Source: Volvox africanus
Taxonomy: Eukaryota; Chlorophyta; Chlorophyceae; Chlamydomonadales; Volvocaceae
Assembly (NCBI GenBank): GCA_030268105.1
Contig: BSDZ01000023.1
Coordinates: 434,001 to 498,000 of the forward strand
Length of the DNA stretch: 64,000 nt
Reading direction: 5' to 3'
The position numbers and the translations under genes were made by a program. The notes under the pieces are model-generated. The model saw only the letters and a program-made list of their open reading frames with translations, was not told where the DNA came from and did not search any database. Of the stretch, positions 11,981 through 23,299 are shown in pieces. Position 1 is the first letter of the stretch. Each line of letters begins with the position of its first letter.

Positions 11981-14900
11981 ATGGGTACCACTAGCAGCAA
12001 AACGAGAAGCGCTGAGATGCCTTATTCAGCTGGTCCCTATCCTGCTGCGCCAGCTACTGGAGCACCGGGGGGCTTCGCTGCGTTCCAGAGCCCTACCTTG
12101 CGCTTCAGGTTTGTGTACCTGGTTTGCACGGGTTGCAGTTGGTGATGCTGAGGCACACGTTGGCATATTCTTCAATGAGTTATTCCTTCGTGGTGCTACT
12201 CCTGGTGCCGACTCCTAGCAACTGCGGTTAGCGGCGCTGTGCCAGTCAAGCACGCCGGATCGGGACAGGTCATTAACCGCTGTCTTGTCCTGCTTAGGTC
12301 TATTGCAGACCGCTTTACTAACATTGACGAGGTGCAAGACGCTCTTCGTAAAGGTGGACTGGAGTCGTCAAACCTGATTGTATCGGTGGACTTCACGAAG
12401 GCGAGTTCAGTCACTAAGTTTGTGGACCATGCCGGTACAGCCAGGAATGCTTCACACAAAGCAGCCCTCGCGCGACATGCACAAAGGGGAACCGCGCCTC
12501 TAAGGCAGCTAGGTGTTGCTGGCACGTGAGTCAAACACGTCGGGGTATGCACTGAATACTGAATGCTCGTGCCTGACAGGATGCTGGGTAGCCCGCAAGC
12601 TAAGCCTCGTGCTCATCTTCGCCCGATGTCTTTCATCTCCCACTGGATTTCCCCCAGAGTAATGAATGGACGGGCAAACGCAGCTTCGGTGGGAAGTCCC
12701 TCCATGCCATAGGTGTGTTTCTCGGGGCCTGAACTTAGGGCGACACACGATAGGCCGTCAGAATGCCAGATACGGTAACATGTGCCTTGACCTGAAAGGT
12801 TTATGAGGACTTTTGAGGAGGCTACGGGATGGCGCTCACCTATTTCCCGAGATCCCTTCCTCACCCGGTATTAGTTATACATGAGGCCACGATGGTGAAG
12901 TTAAAAGCACATGCGGCGCCTGCCCTAACTAGCATGGATGAGATAGAGGGCCAAGATTTCGAAATGGCAATAATCTGGTGTCCACGATGATGGATTCAGG
13001 GGATGTACCATCGCCCTACGAAGATGTCATCGGCGCTATCGGCCGAACATTATCAGCATTTGACGATGACGGCCTCATTCCTTGCTATGGTTTTGGAGAT
13101 GGTAAGAGCACGATGAATCCATACCTCTGGAGATAAATGGACCAGGCATGTACGACAGCGGCCGCGTGAATTCTTGCAATGCATTCAGGATGGTTCCTTT
13201 CATGGTACATGCTCAGCGCCGCCCTGAACACATTGTATGCACATGTGACGTGCGATGTGAGTGCGTATTCTGCGGTTGACAACATAGTATTTTTGGACAT
13301 AGACTGATTGGGGGCATGACGTGAAGCTTACTTGCTTGCACTGTTGACGTTCCCGCAGTTACCACCCGCAATAGGTCTGTATTCTCATTCCTGCCGGGGG
13401 ACAAGCCGTGCGAGGGACTTGAACAAGTGCTGTGGCGATACCGGTGAGTGAATCTACACTCTGCTCATCTTAAGCTGCGGAGTGACGGACTTCTCACAAA
13501 CCATATTGTGACGAGAGATCATTGATTACAAGATTAAGGAGCAGTTGAGCACCCTTTTTTATTCTTTTGGGATGGTTGGCCTTGGTGCTGGGTTCCTGGG
13601 ACCGAAGGGCTTAGCTCGTCATAGCCTTTTTGTGTGCGCCTAGGTACTTGCTGGTGCCGTACTTTACGCATCATATTGCCGGTACGTTGTTCCTCTCCCA
13701 CAGGGAGCTCTGCCCGTATGTGCGCATGGCTGGGCCCACATCCTTTGCACCAGCTATCCGCCAGGCTTGCCGCATCGTCGAGCAGTCTGGTTATCAATAC
13801 CATATTCTGTTGCTGGTGGCGGACGGCCAGGTCAGTGGTGATGGGGTTGGTGGTAATGGACGACTGGTATATGCGACGGCGTTTTGGGACACATTATGTC
13901 CACCTATTAAGCATAGGACTGCCAGCCTGCTGTGCCGAGGATTCCGCCGCGTTCTTACACACCTGATGATTGCACCGCCATAACAAATATTTATTTTGCA
14001 ACCTGTACGTATCCCATTCATCATCTGCACGGATTCAAAAGCAATCAATCTTCTCCTGTGCATTGCCTTGGACAAGGTTTCTCGGTCGTCTGACCTATTG
14101 CCGGGACAGCATAGCGATCAAGAGCAGGACACAATAGCTGCTATCGTCGAGGCAAGGTGAGAGGCTTGAGGGCGGCCATCCGAAACAAAGCATTGTGCAG
14201 GGCCATGGGGTTAATTACCTGTACGTCACTGGAGATGACATCATAAAATTTTAGACAAGGAGCATGTATATTGGCAAGGCTGCCAGGAACGCGCGCATGG
14301 ACCGACTGACGGCTTTTGCATACTTCCATGGCCTTGGCTTGCGTTCCTACATTTGTTTCTGTTCCACGCGTCGGTGCACTGACCAATTGCTATGCATATC
14401 CGGCGCTATAATTCCTTTCCCTTCAGTCACTTTCCCCTGTCAATCATCATGGTGGGAGTTGGGGACGGCCCGTGGGACCTCATGAAGGACTTCGATGACG
14501 CCCTCCCGGAGCGCCAATTTGACAACTTCCAGGTACGGCTAGTATGCTGCAACTATCTCGTCTGCTGTCATTTGCTGACGCGTAAACCTAACGGATGATT
14601 TTGTGGGTTTGGTCAATAACCGTCATGCTCAGTCTGTCATTTGGTCATCCCACGCGAATGTTGTGTCGTGATCCGACGTGTTAGGGAATGTGACGTTTAA
14701 GCATTAAATGCGTGCATTGGCGTTGCCCTCCGGCCAGTTCGTCAACTTCACGGACGTAATGGCAAATTCTTCAGGCGATGTGGCACGGAGAGAGGCTCTG
14801 TTTGCTCTGCGGGCTCTGATGGAAATACCCGAGCAATACCAGGTTAGTTTGGGAACACACGAGGGATCTTTTGTTAGTCCCATTGGCTACATTTGTAAGG

Positions 14901-15780
14901 TTCATCTGTATGAACAAGCAAGCTAACAGAGTTGTCGGCACGCATGGTTATGTCGACCCAATGTTATATGATGTCGTTGCGTCCATGCGTACCACCGATG
15001 TTGCATTTGTGTATGATGCAGATGATCCAGCGGTTAGGGCTCATGTCGAAAAACTCAATCGTCCGCACACGTGCACCTCAGCGCAAACCGGTCAACCCAG
15101 TTTTGGATCCCCCGGTGCCGCCAAGCATCATGAGCGGCCTTGGCAGTGGGGCCTCAGTGTCCAAACCGCCTAAGACGACTACGCCGACAGCGGCGCCTTC
15201 GTCTGCGGCCGCAGGCAGTGGTATTACCGGTGGCGGCAAGAGCGGGGCCCCAGCTAGTGCTGATAATCTGGGGGTGGGCCTCGGCGGCAGCACCGGAATT
15301 GGAACGGCCGATGACAAAAAGGGACCTCAACCTGACTTGATTTTTCTGTGCCCCATTACACAAGATGTAAGCCTGTCTGGTCAAATGACCTAGCAACTTA
15401 TGTACTAGGAGAGGATACCTTCAATACCGCCTTTGCTCCCGTGCATTACTGAACCGATGTGGGTTTGCAATAGCTGCGGCAAAAATGGGGCCTGGATAGC
15501 ATCACAGGAAGTAATGGTTGTGTCCTTATGTACGCGCTACACTCCCGACTTCGAAACGTAAGATACAGTCGTATTGTGTTTTGGAAATGTGCAGGTCATG
15601 GATGATCCCGTTATCGCCACGGACGGATACACGTATGAGCGACATGCTATCATGCAGTGGCTGAAGAACAAGACCGTCAGCCCCATGACTAATGCACCTA
15701 TGCCGGGTGGTACAACATTAATACCAAACCATGCTCTGAGGTCCTCAATCTTACAGTGGAAGCAGGATCATGGATTGTAG
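11981..15780 (+). CDS. Copine/VWA-domain U-box E3 ubiquitin ligase (RGLG-like)
   Basis: Eleven exons join in frame to about 473 residues: 11981-12108, 12298-12400, 12658-12712, 13000-13101, 13359-13443, 13704-13830, 14077-14156, 14427-14532, 14738-14842, 15022-15366 and 15595-15780. The start MGTTSSK fits an N-myristoylation signal, as in plant RGLG proteins, implying plasma-membrane anchoring. A copine-type VWA domain follows ([59 protein letters not shown]). A Ser/Gly/Ala-rich linker leads to a C-terminal U-box ([33 protein letters not shown]). Plant RGLG relatives end in a RING finger, so the U-box is the notable difference. Predicted role: transfer of ubiquitin from an E2 to substrates held by the VWA domain. 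Intron 2 uses a GC donor after 12400. Confidence 0.93.
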
Positions 15781-16390
15781 CATTGCAGCTTATAAATGAC
15801 GATGTATTGAGATGCGACAATGGTCTGTATAGAATTATTAGCTAGTGGCATTCACCATGGACGTTTCCCATGGACATTGCAAAGATGGCCAGTTGCTGGT
15901 GTTGTGGACCGTCTTTTCTCTAGCACAACATTGAAAATTTATTTGTGTGATGCGATGAAAGTTGCATCACATTCGATTCACTCCCTTCCAGGGGAGTTGA
16001 GGGCCACACTCTTGGTTGTTAGCATTTCTAGCACGCGGACTAGTGTTAATTGATAACCATACATAGATGTTGAAGTATTACATCCCTGAAGTGATGCGGA
16101 AATGGTCATTACACCACGCGGCGTCAACTACATGCCTTAGTATATGACAATGTAAACCGGTGTGGTGTAAACCGGAATGGTGACACAGTAAAATGTTTCG
16201 TCTCATTTGTTCCCCACACCATGCTACCATCAGCCCTTTCAATACTGAATTATTTCGAAGTTGGTTAAAGTTAAGTCGAAGCATATACCATGTAATCCCC
16301 TAATACAACAATCCCGCGACTCGTCCAATCCGTGAGCATGTGGGACACGTTCGAGCTCAGGTTCACAATACACCGCGATACATTCTGACA
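15781..16390. other. Convergent intergenic region
   Basis: 3' flanks of the VWA/U-box gene (+) and of Cdc20 (-). No coding signal seen. Confidence 0.5.
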
Positions 16391-19364
16391 TTATCGAATG
16401 CTTCGTAGGCCTCCAAAGCCTGTCGCTGCACCGGTTGCCATTTGCACACCAGGCGCTGAACCCAAAAGCTTGCTATCCCCGTCTTTAGGGGCGGGTGGCT
16501 CACCAAACGGCCGCCAAAACCTAAGCGTTTCATCCGCGCCGGCGGTTACGACGCTGCAGCCGTCCGGCGAAGTAGCCATGTGCAACACACGACCCTGATG
16601 CCCGGAGAGCTCGGCAACCTGAAGGGAATATTCATCAGCAAAAGGCTTAAGCTATCAGGTAATTTCGGTTTGGATAGGCACATCTTGCATAGCGTGTGGG
16701 ACACAAGTACGTACCTTAACGAGGCCTGGGTACTTCCACAAACATAGTTGATGCTTGGAGTACCCATGGCTTGAAAGCAGCTCACGCTCATGCGGGTTCC
16801 ATTGCAAAGCGCATACCTGGCAAAATGGAAGATAAGATACATTAGAATGAGAAGCATTCACATTGGGCAATCCAAATAAGCTTCCCCGTACCTGCGAGCC
16901 CGTGTCGATCTGGCTGAGCATAGCGCATGTATGCGTATTCCAGAATCGCACGTGGCGGTCGGCCGTGCCGCCACCGGTTGCCAGCAGGTTGGATTGATAG
17001 GGGCACCATGCTAGCGCTTTAACTGCCGCGGTGTGCGCCTGGACCTACAGCACGTAAATTACGGAATGGTTAGAATGATTTGATCACTGAATGGCAGCTC
17101 CCGAGGATGACGGCAATGCCGCTCCGCCCTTTTTCGAACCTTGGCAACAAGGCCAAACGAAGCATCGTGGATGGCCAGGATATTGTCGTTACCGCCGCTT
17201 GCAAGCTGCTGTCCACAGAGGGACCAAGCTAGGCCGCACACTTCCTGCAAAAATCCGGCGATGCAAGATAAGGTTCAAAAGGTTGACCCCAAGCGAAAGC
17301 CTTGGATCGCTGTAAATTTCCGACATGGATATCCAGTAATGTGTGATTGTCGGTAATTGCTATGTCCAGCAATCAGAGAGTATGCCTTCTGTCTGTCCCA
17401 GTCAGAGCCAAATGGGAAGCACCCTATCCTTTACCTGCTCATGTACTCGTAACGACGCAACACACGCCTCGTCACGCCGCTTGCGCACATCCCAGTTTGC
17501 AACTGTAGTGTCACGGGATCCGGAGCTGAGGATCGAGGCGTTCCATGACAGGCATGAAACGCGATTGGTGTGACCACAAAGCTCCCGGACCTGCTTGCGC
17601 CTGAACTCAAGCATGTCAGGCAAAAGCAACTAAGCCAAGCACGATTAGCTAGAAACGGAACTGGAGCTTTCCTGGAAGGTGGTTACAATTACTGCATCAC
17701 GCACTCACCGACTGGCATCCCAAATTTGCACCTTGGCATCAGACGTGCCCACTGCCAGGAAGTTGCCGTCGCTACCCCATCGTAGTGACGAAATGTAGTC
17801 ACCTGGCGGGAGGACCGGCGCCGTGCATCGGCATGAATGCGTACTTAGAAGACCATCAGGTAAAGTGGGCCCGTTTGGGAATCCCCAAACTGTCCGTGTT
17901 CTGGCATGACTGTTGTGGCACGACATACATGCTCTGGAGCTCCGGGTTCAACCCCGACCAAGAGCAGGCCAAAGACCCTTAAAAGATGGAGGGGAGAGTG
18001 TCCCCATGTCGATGGACGATGATGAACCCGATTATAGTGGCCTGCGAGCTGACCAGGAGCGGAGTTGACGCCATAGATGGTACGGCAGATTCCGCTGGAT
18101 GCCGGTGGTGGGTGTTGAACCCGGGAAGAGCACTGAATTCGGAGAAGTCGGCATGGGAGACCGGATGAGGGTGCCCCGAAATACCGGGGAAGGTAGGGAC
18201 TGCCAGGTTAGTGGCCACGGGTGAAAAGCTGTAACACCCCATCCCACACACACATAACTAATTGGCTTTTGATCCAAATTCCCCTACAATTTATTTACCA
18301 TCGTTAGGTACGGTGCAGAGCTCCTCGACGTTGCCCGACCCGGCATTCCATAGGTAGACAGAACGTCCCAGAGCTATAGCGATCTGAATGGTTTAAAAAC
18401 CAATGCAAGATCCGAAGACATGCTCCGCCGCTTAGGTTAATCATGAGGGCAGGGGACCTTCATGACGTGAAGTGCTGCCATGTCACGTGGTGGATTAGGT
18501 TTTATGGGGCATACCCTGGGAACTGACCCCCCGACTTTTGGGTCAAGTCCGAAAAGGCAGCTTAAGATGCAAAGAAAACACAGTCTGTGTGTGTGGGGGG
18601 TAAGTGTGCGTCACATCCACACAATGGGTGGGTCACCAAGGAATCCTTCGTTGACACTGAAAATGACATTGCCCCCAAGGTATGCGCACCAAGTTCTGGC
18701 TGCCCCAGTCCAGCAGATTGAGATAGTAGTCGTCCATTAGTTCGGGTGCATCGAGGATACGTTCCTGCGTAGTCGGCACGTGCCGAAACTGTTTCTTGGT
18801 CACGTTCGGCGCAACGTTCTGGCTGTACAGCGACTTAAGATTGTTCTCGTAACCCTCGGGAGCTGCAGGAGCCTTATGCTTAAAGGCCAGAATACGGTTG
18901 GAGTCGTTCACGCTAAGGCTAGCAGCCAAAGCCTTGTGGTACTCCTCCTTAGAAGGTGAACCCTGCCCGCCACGCTGTTCGCCGCTCTGCCTGGCGTCCT
19001 TGCTGAGATTGAAGTTCGCGGAGTCAAAGTCCATTGCTGATCGTGTTGGAATGAAGCGGTCCAACTGCGGCAAAGTGTTGTTGCGGACGCGGACGTTAGC
19101 TAGGAACTCCTAGGAACCCCTTGGAAGGAAGAAATATTTGACAAATGATTCTATGCTACTTATCATCTATAAATTACATTAAGGTGCGTCATTCATGGTG
19201 TATATGCTCGAGCTGTATTCCTTCCTAGTTAACATCGTCCTCACCTTTTCTTTGCCTTTGCCATTTCCAGGGGTCTTAGTACCAAAAGATAGCTTTACAG
19301 ACTTGTTCCCCCCTCCTGGGCTCCCACCAGCCTTGCCTGGTGTTGGGGGCTGGACGCCAGACAT
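16391..19364 (-). CDS. CDC20: Cdc20/Fizzy, WD40 activator of the anaphase-promoting complex
   Basis: Substrate receptor and activator of APC/C in mitosis. Nine exons in transcript order: 19245-19364, 18690-19106, 18299-18383, 17709-17802, 17435-17600, 17140-17244, 16892-17044, 16715-16816 and 16391-16618. They join in phase to about 489 residues. Diagnostic features: C-box DRFIPTRS followed by AMDF, the [10 protein letters not shown] motif, the [10 protein letters not shown] entry into the propeller, and seven WD-type blades (for example [55 protein letters not shown]). The C-terminus is the Ile-Arg (IR) tail that docks on APC/C. C-box plus [10 protein letters not shown] favours Cdc20 over Cdh1/Fzr. 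Exon 2 begins at a second AG of a doubled acceptor, which fixes the frame. A dispersed repeat fills most of the intron 17803-18298. Confidence 0.95.
17904..18259 (+). repeat. Dispersed repeat, copy 1 (in Cdc20 intron)
   Basis: About 350 bases match, in the opposite orientation, the sequence at 62472-62823, with roughly four of five bases identical by eye. Both copies start with a short run containing gactgtt and tggcacgac and end in a CA-rich tail. No terminal inverted repeats or coding potential are visible, so it may be a non-autonomous element. Confidence 0.8.
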
Positions 19365-21151
19365 CCTTTGAACGCAACACGTGATCTAGACGCGTTAATA
19401 TTCGTTGCATAAAGAGGCAGCAACACCAAAGAATTCTCTGCTACTGCCGTAGCATCGGGAAGCGATATGTTCGATGAATGTAGCTCAAACAGGAACGTGA
19501 TCCAAGCCGTACGGTTTGAGCTGCTCAGAATGAGTCAACTTGGTCGCGGTCCTTTCGATGCATGATCATTTCATAATCAACGTATGTACATGATAACTAG
19601 TGGATGCACAAGGAAGCAGACGGTCTCGTATATGCATCACGTGCAAGCAATACCGCCGACTGTAACCAGTTCCAGTCGCTTCTCCAACTCCTTACACTTA
19701 TTTAGTAGAAAACATATACATAAATTACTTTTCCTGTCGGCGACAGTTGGGTACTACAAAGGTAGTCGCCAATTCCAAGCTGAAAGGCGACTCAGCTGCT
19801 GAACGCTAAGCCCCTAAGTAATACAGATTAAAACAGTGAGACCTCTAGGAACTGGTGGGCTAATGTAGCAGGCGAGTTAGCTGGGTTCTGAGGTGGGCAC
19901 GATATTGATGTTCGATTATCTCCTTTTCGTTCATCCCATATGTACTGAGTGCGCACGGGTCCCCTGTTGGCAAGGACCTTTACTGGAAATATTGGTTGGT
20001 GTTTTACGACGTGCAGATCTTCATGACGGTGTCGCTATGTGGAGAGTCCGAGTGGAACCGTGTGGAGCACCAGGTCAACATGACCTTGCCCAAATGGGTT
20101 TGGGGATTTGGCGAATCTCTAAGCGTGAGCAGCCAACGACCTGACATCCACGCACTGAGCTGTCCACCTTTTGAGTGGTTGAACCTGACCCAGATGTGTG
20201 CTGTGCCGGTCACCTGCTATTCCAATCAGCACTTAATCCCCATCTACTGGAGTCGTTCCGTGTAGCGGATAGTGATTTCTGGTCCTGTCCTCTGCCAGCG
20301 GCCCGTATTCCAGCACACCAAGATAGGAAGTGCGCGCCTCATCTACCTCATTAACCGTGTTGCATGCATCAGCCGCGAAGGCGGGTAATGCGGCGGGGTC
20401 ATTTCATCATAAGCCTTATTGATGTTATCCTGAGGCCATTCATAGCGGATGAGCCCTTAAAAGTCAAAGGCAAACGCTATTTGTTCAGGCGTCGCAGCCG
20501 GCAAATCTAAACAGAACAGAAGGTCAACCTTTCCCTGCCCCATACTTGCTGGGCATTACAAAAAGACAGAAATATAGCCAAGGATGCGAAACTCGGTTGA
20601 ATCCGTTACCTCCATGTGCGGATGCGCAATCCATATGCCCGTCGGGAAAGCCCAGCGAAAGCCTTCGCAATGCCTTCAATTTGAAGAAGGAATTTACTGG
20701 GAAATATAATGCACAAGACCAAATCTCTTCCCTTTCTTCGTGTAAATCTGCCTTGAGTAATGAGAAATCCCTGAAACACGTTGACTATGATGAGGATTGC
20801 CAATCCGTGCTCTCCGTACATATGGCGCCCTGGCGCTGCAGTCTTCATATCCGGAACCACACATTTCCCAGTGCAACGTTATCTCACACCGTCTATCCGA
20901 CGCATCCCATAGCTGAAGCCGTACACTCTGCATGATCGAAGCACAATGGTGCACTCATACACATACACTCGATCCAGCGATCCCACGTGAGAAATGACTT
21001 TCCATGATCCACTACAGCGTCCAACCTCGGTCTTCATGCTTAGCAATAACCGCTGGATAGAAATCCGATTGAGAGGGGATCCTTAATAGTATGGGGTTTC
21101 CCCTCGATGATTAATAAATCCAAAGTTGGCTGAGAAAACTCGTCCACCAGA
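19365..21151. other. Gene-poor stretch upstream of Cdc20
   Basis: Contains the Cdc20 promoter side. A few open frames exist on the + strand (19996-20265 and 20546-20935), but none shows a known domain or clear splice partners. I annotate no gene here. Confidence 0.4.
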
Positions 21152-23020
21152 TCACCAAACCCCACGGGCGGCGAGAACACATGGATTGACAGATTTGCGT
21201 GACAGATTAGAAGCAGCCTCCGCCTGCTCACCTTGCACCGTCGGACCGGACGCCGTCATGTTCTTGGCCCGAGACAGAAAGCTCAATGACCTTCGGCGCA
21301 GCATCGCCGTCAGTGACTCGGACCCCATATGCTTGGGCCGCCCCATGCCATTGCTGTACGACGGATCTGAGGCTGCCGTGACGCTACGCCGGCTGCCTGG
21401 CCTCTTAAAGCCCGTCCATCCAAAGGGCACCTTGCTGAAACTCTTCCCGCCGCTATCCTCCTCGCAATCACTACTACCGCCATGGGCATCCAGAGAGGGA
21501 GTGAACCAGTATGTCCGCTCCACCAATGGGCACCGGAACCATACCCGCCTCTGGCCCGCCGTTTGCCAAGAGTCCGCTTCTGCAGTAGGTGCAGGCTGAG
21601 GCCCAGACACGAGAGGCCGCTCCTCGGCTGTAGCAGCAGTAAAGATCGCCGCAGCGGCGGCTAATGCAGCATCCAGGTCGCCGGTGGCCACAGAGGAGGT
21701 AGCCACCGCGGCATCCGGAGCTTTCGGACTTGATGGAGATGAGACCGAGCGCCTGGCGGCAGCGGGACCGCGTGAAACGTCCATAGCCAGGCGTACCCGA
21801 TGTACCAAGCGACTATCACGAGATCGAAACACCAACGTAACTTCCTCCTCCTCCCCCTCCTTCCCTTCCTCATCCTCTTCTTCGTCATTAGTATCCACAT
21901 CAGCACGTGGATAGCTTATGCACCCGCTCCTGCCTCTATTAGAGCCGCCGAATCGGCAGCCAATGTTCTCCTTGGGATGTAGCACAGTTCTAAGGCCGCC
22001 GGTACGAGCGGCCCTGCCGTATTTGCGCTGCTCCCGCTCATCGACTGCAACTGCGTGCAGGGTCTTGCACCGAATTGCGGAAAGCAACAGCCAGGCTAAC
22101 TCCTTGCCACTGGGGCTTCTCCTCCGGTTGCCGCTGCTATCAGTTGCCACATTCACGTAACTCCTGGCGGCGGCGCCACCATTGCTCCTGCCGTTGCCAA
22201 TGCTGCACAGTCGGGCGCCGGCGCGAGTGAAGCACCCCCAGGCTCGGTCGTTGTGGCCTTCAGCGACCCCGTCCTTACTGCTGCAGTGGCTGTCGTCCAT
22301 GTGCTCGTATCGAATCTCGTCCAGTGCGTCCATGGCGGCGTGGCGTGCCTGTACACGTGCTCGCTGTAAATCGCTGTCGAAGCTCCAGTCCATTTGCACA
22401 GGTACCTGTGATTGAGAGACAGCGGTCTCCGACGGGGGCGGGAAAACCCAAGGCGCCGCCAGCGGCTTTGAAGTCGGGGCAGCAGCAGGGTGTAAGGTCT
22501 GCGGCGAACCCCCAGCGATGTCCGCCGTTAGTTTTTCAACAGCTGCTCCGCCAGGATCATCCATCCTCACGGCTGCTAATGGCGGCTCCAATAAAGGGGT
22601 TCCGTATGTAAAAGGAAGGCACTGCCCATGCTCACAAGAGGTAAGAACCTCAGCTGTGGCAGCCGCGTCCACAGACGCCCTGACTGAATACCGCCCACCA
22701 TGCCATTTGCCGCCGTCGCTGCACCCTCCTTTTCCTCTGCCGTTGTCAATCCCATTCTCCATTGTCACGCCTGCAAGGCTTCCCAAGGAGAATCCCGGCG
22801 GCAACGCTGAGTACTGGACGGGCGGGGTGACCCTTGGGTCAGTGCTTGACTCGGTGGCACTGGGGTACAAAGCCGACAGGTGCATCGCCGGAGCATTACG
22901 GCGCAGGGACACTGGCGGTAGGGTTAAGGCAATCTGGGGTGGGTGCTGCAGGGCCTGCAGGTAGCCGGGGAAGTCGATGCAGAGGCTGAGGCGGGCGGCT
23001 GGAGGGGGCAGGTGCGGCAT
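21152..23020 (-). CDS. Unknown protein, repeated local family, member A
   Basis: Function not recognised. One uninterrupted frame of 715 codons opens at 23299; I place the start at the internal Met at 23020 because the protein then begins MPHLPPPAARLSLCIDFPG, colinear with the start of member B. Shared blocks, in order: IDFPGYLQ; a RASVDAAATAEVL block; WSFDSDLQRARVQAR with EIRYEH (Trp codon 22385-22387); a leucine-rich LAWLLLSAIR; an acidic Glu/Asp run; FRSRDSRLVHRVRLA; and a C-terminal VWFRCP with basic/Ser-rich tail. It carries every block found in the other members, so it is the best family reference. No signal peptide or membrane segment is evident; most of the chain is low-complexity and probably disordered. 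Additional small exons cannot be excluded. Confidence 0.65.
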   Translation of the reverse strand: MPHLPPPAARLSLCIDFPGYLQALQHPPQIALTLPPVSLRRNAPAMHLSALYPSATESSTDPRVTPPVQYSALPPGFSLGSLAGVTMENGIDNGRGKGGCSDGGKWHGGRYSVRASVDAAATAEVLTSCEHGQCLPFTYGTPLLEPPLAAVRMDDPGGAAVEKLTADIAGGSPQTLHPAAAPTSKPLAAPWVFPPPSETAVSQSQVPVQMDWSFDSDLQRARVQARHAAMDALDEIRYEHMDDSHCSSKDGVAEGHNDRAWGCFTRAGARLCSIGNGRSNGGAAARSYVNVATDSSGNRRRSPSGKELAWLLLSAIRCKTLHAVAVDEREQRKYGRAARTGGLRTVLHPKENIGCRFGGSNRGRSGCISYPRADVDTNDEEEDEEGKEGEEEEVTLVFRSRDSRLVHRVRLAMDVSRGPAAARRSVSSPSSPKAPDAAVATSSVATGDLDAALAAAAAIFTAATAEERPLVSGPQPAPTAEADSWQTAGQRRVWFRCPLVERTYWFTPSLDAHGGSSDCEEDSGGKSFSKVPFGWTGFKRPGSRRSVTAASDPSYSNGMGRPKHMGSESLTAMLRRRSLSFLSRAKNMTASGPTVQGEQAEAASNLSRKSVNPCVLAARGVW

Positions 23021-23299
23021 GGAGCTGCGTCCATGGTCAGCACCGGCCCATACGGCGGTGGTAGTGGCGACGGTCCCGCAGGGGCTGCTTCCTAAGCTCG
23101 GTAGAAGCTCCGGGATTTCACTGTCAGGTGCGTCGCGAGGAGGGTCTAGGTACAGGCTCGAAAGGGTCTTGGTAACGAGGACCTGCGCGGGGAGCACACG
23201 AGGTTTGCCGCGTGGCAATGAAAAGGACATGGGTGCGGTTCGGAGCGGACATCGAGGGCGTATGTGTATGGTAGGACAAGCTTTGGCACACCCCAACAA

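Noticed and set aside
19996..20935. Possible + strand gene upstream of Cdc20
   Set aside because: Frames are short, have no known domain, and convincing splice donors or acceptors to join them were not found.
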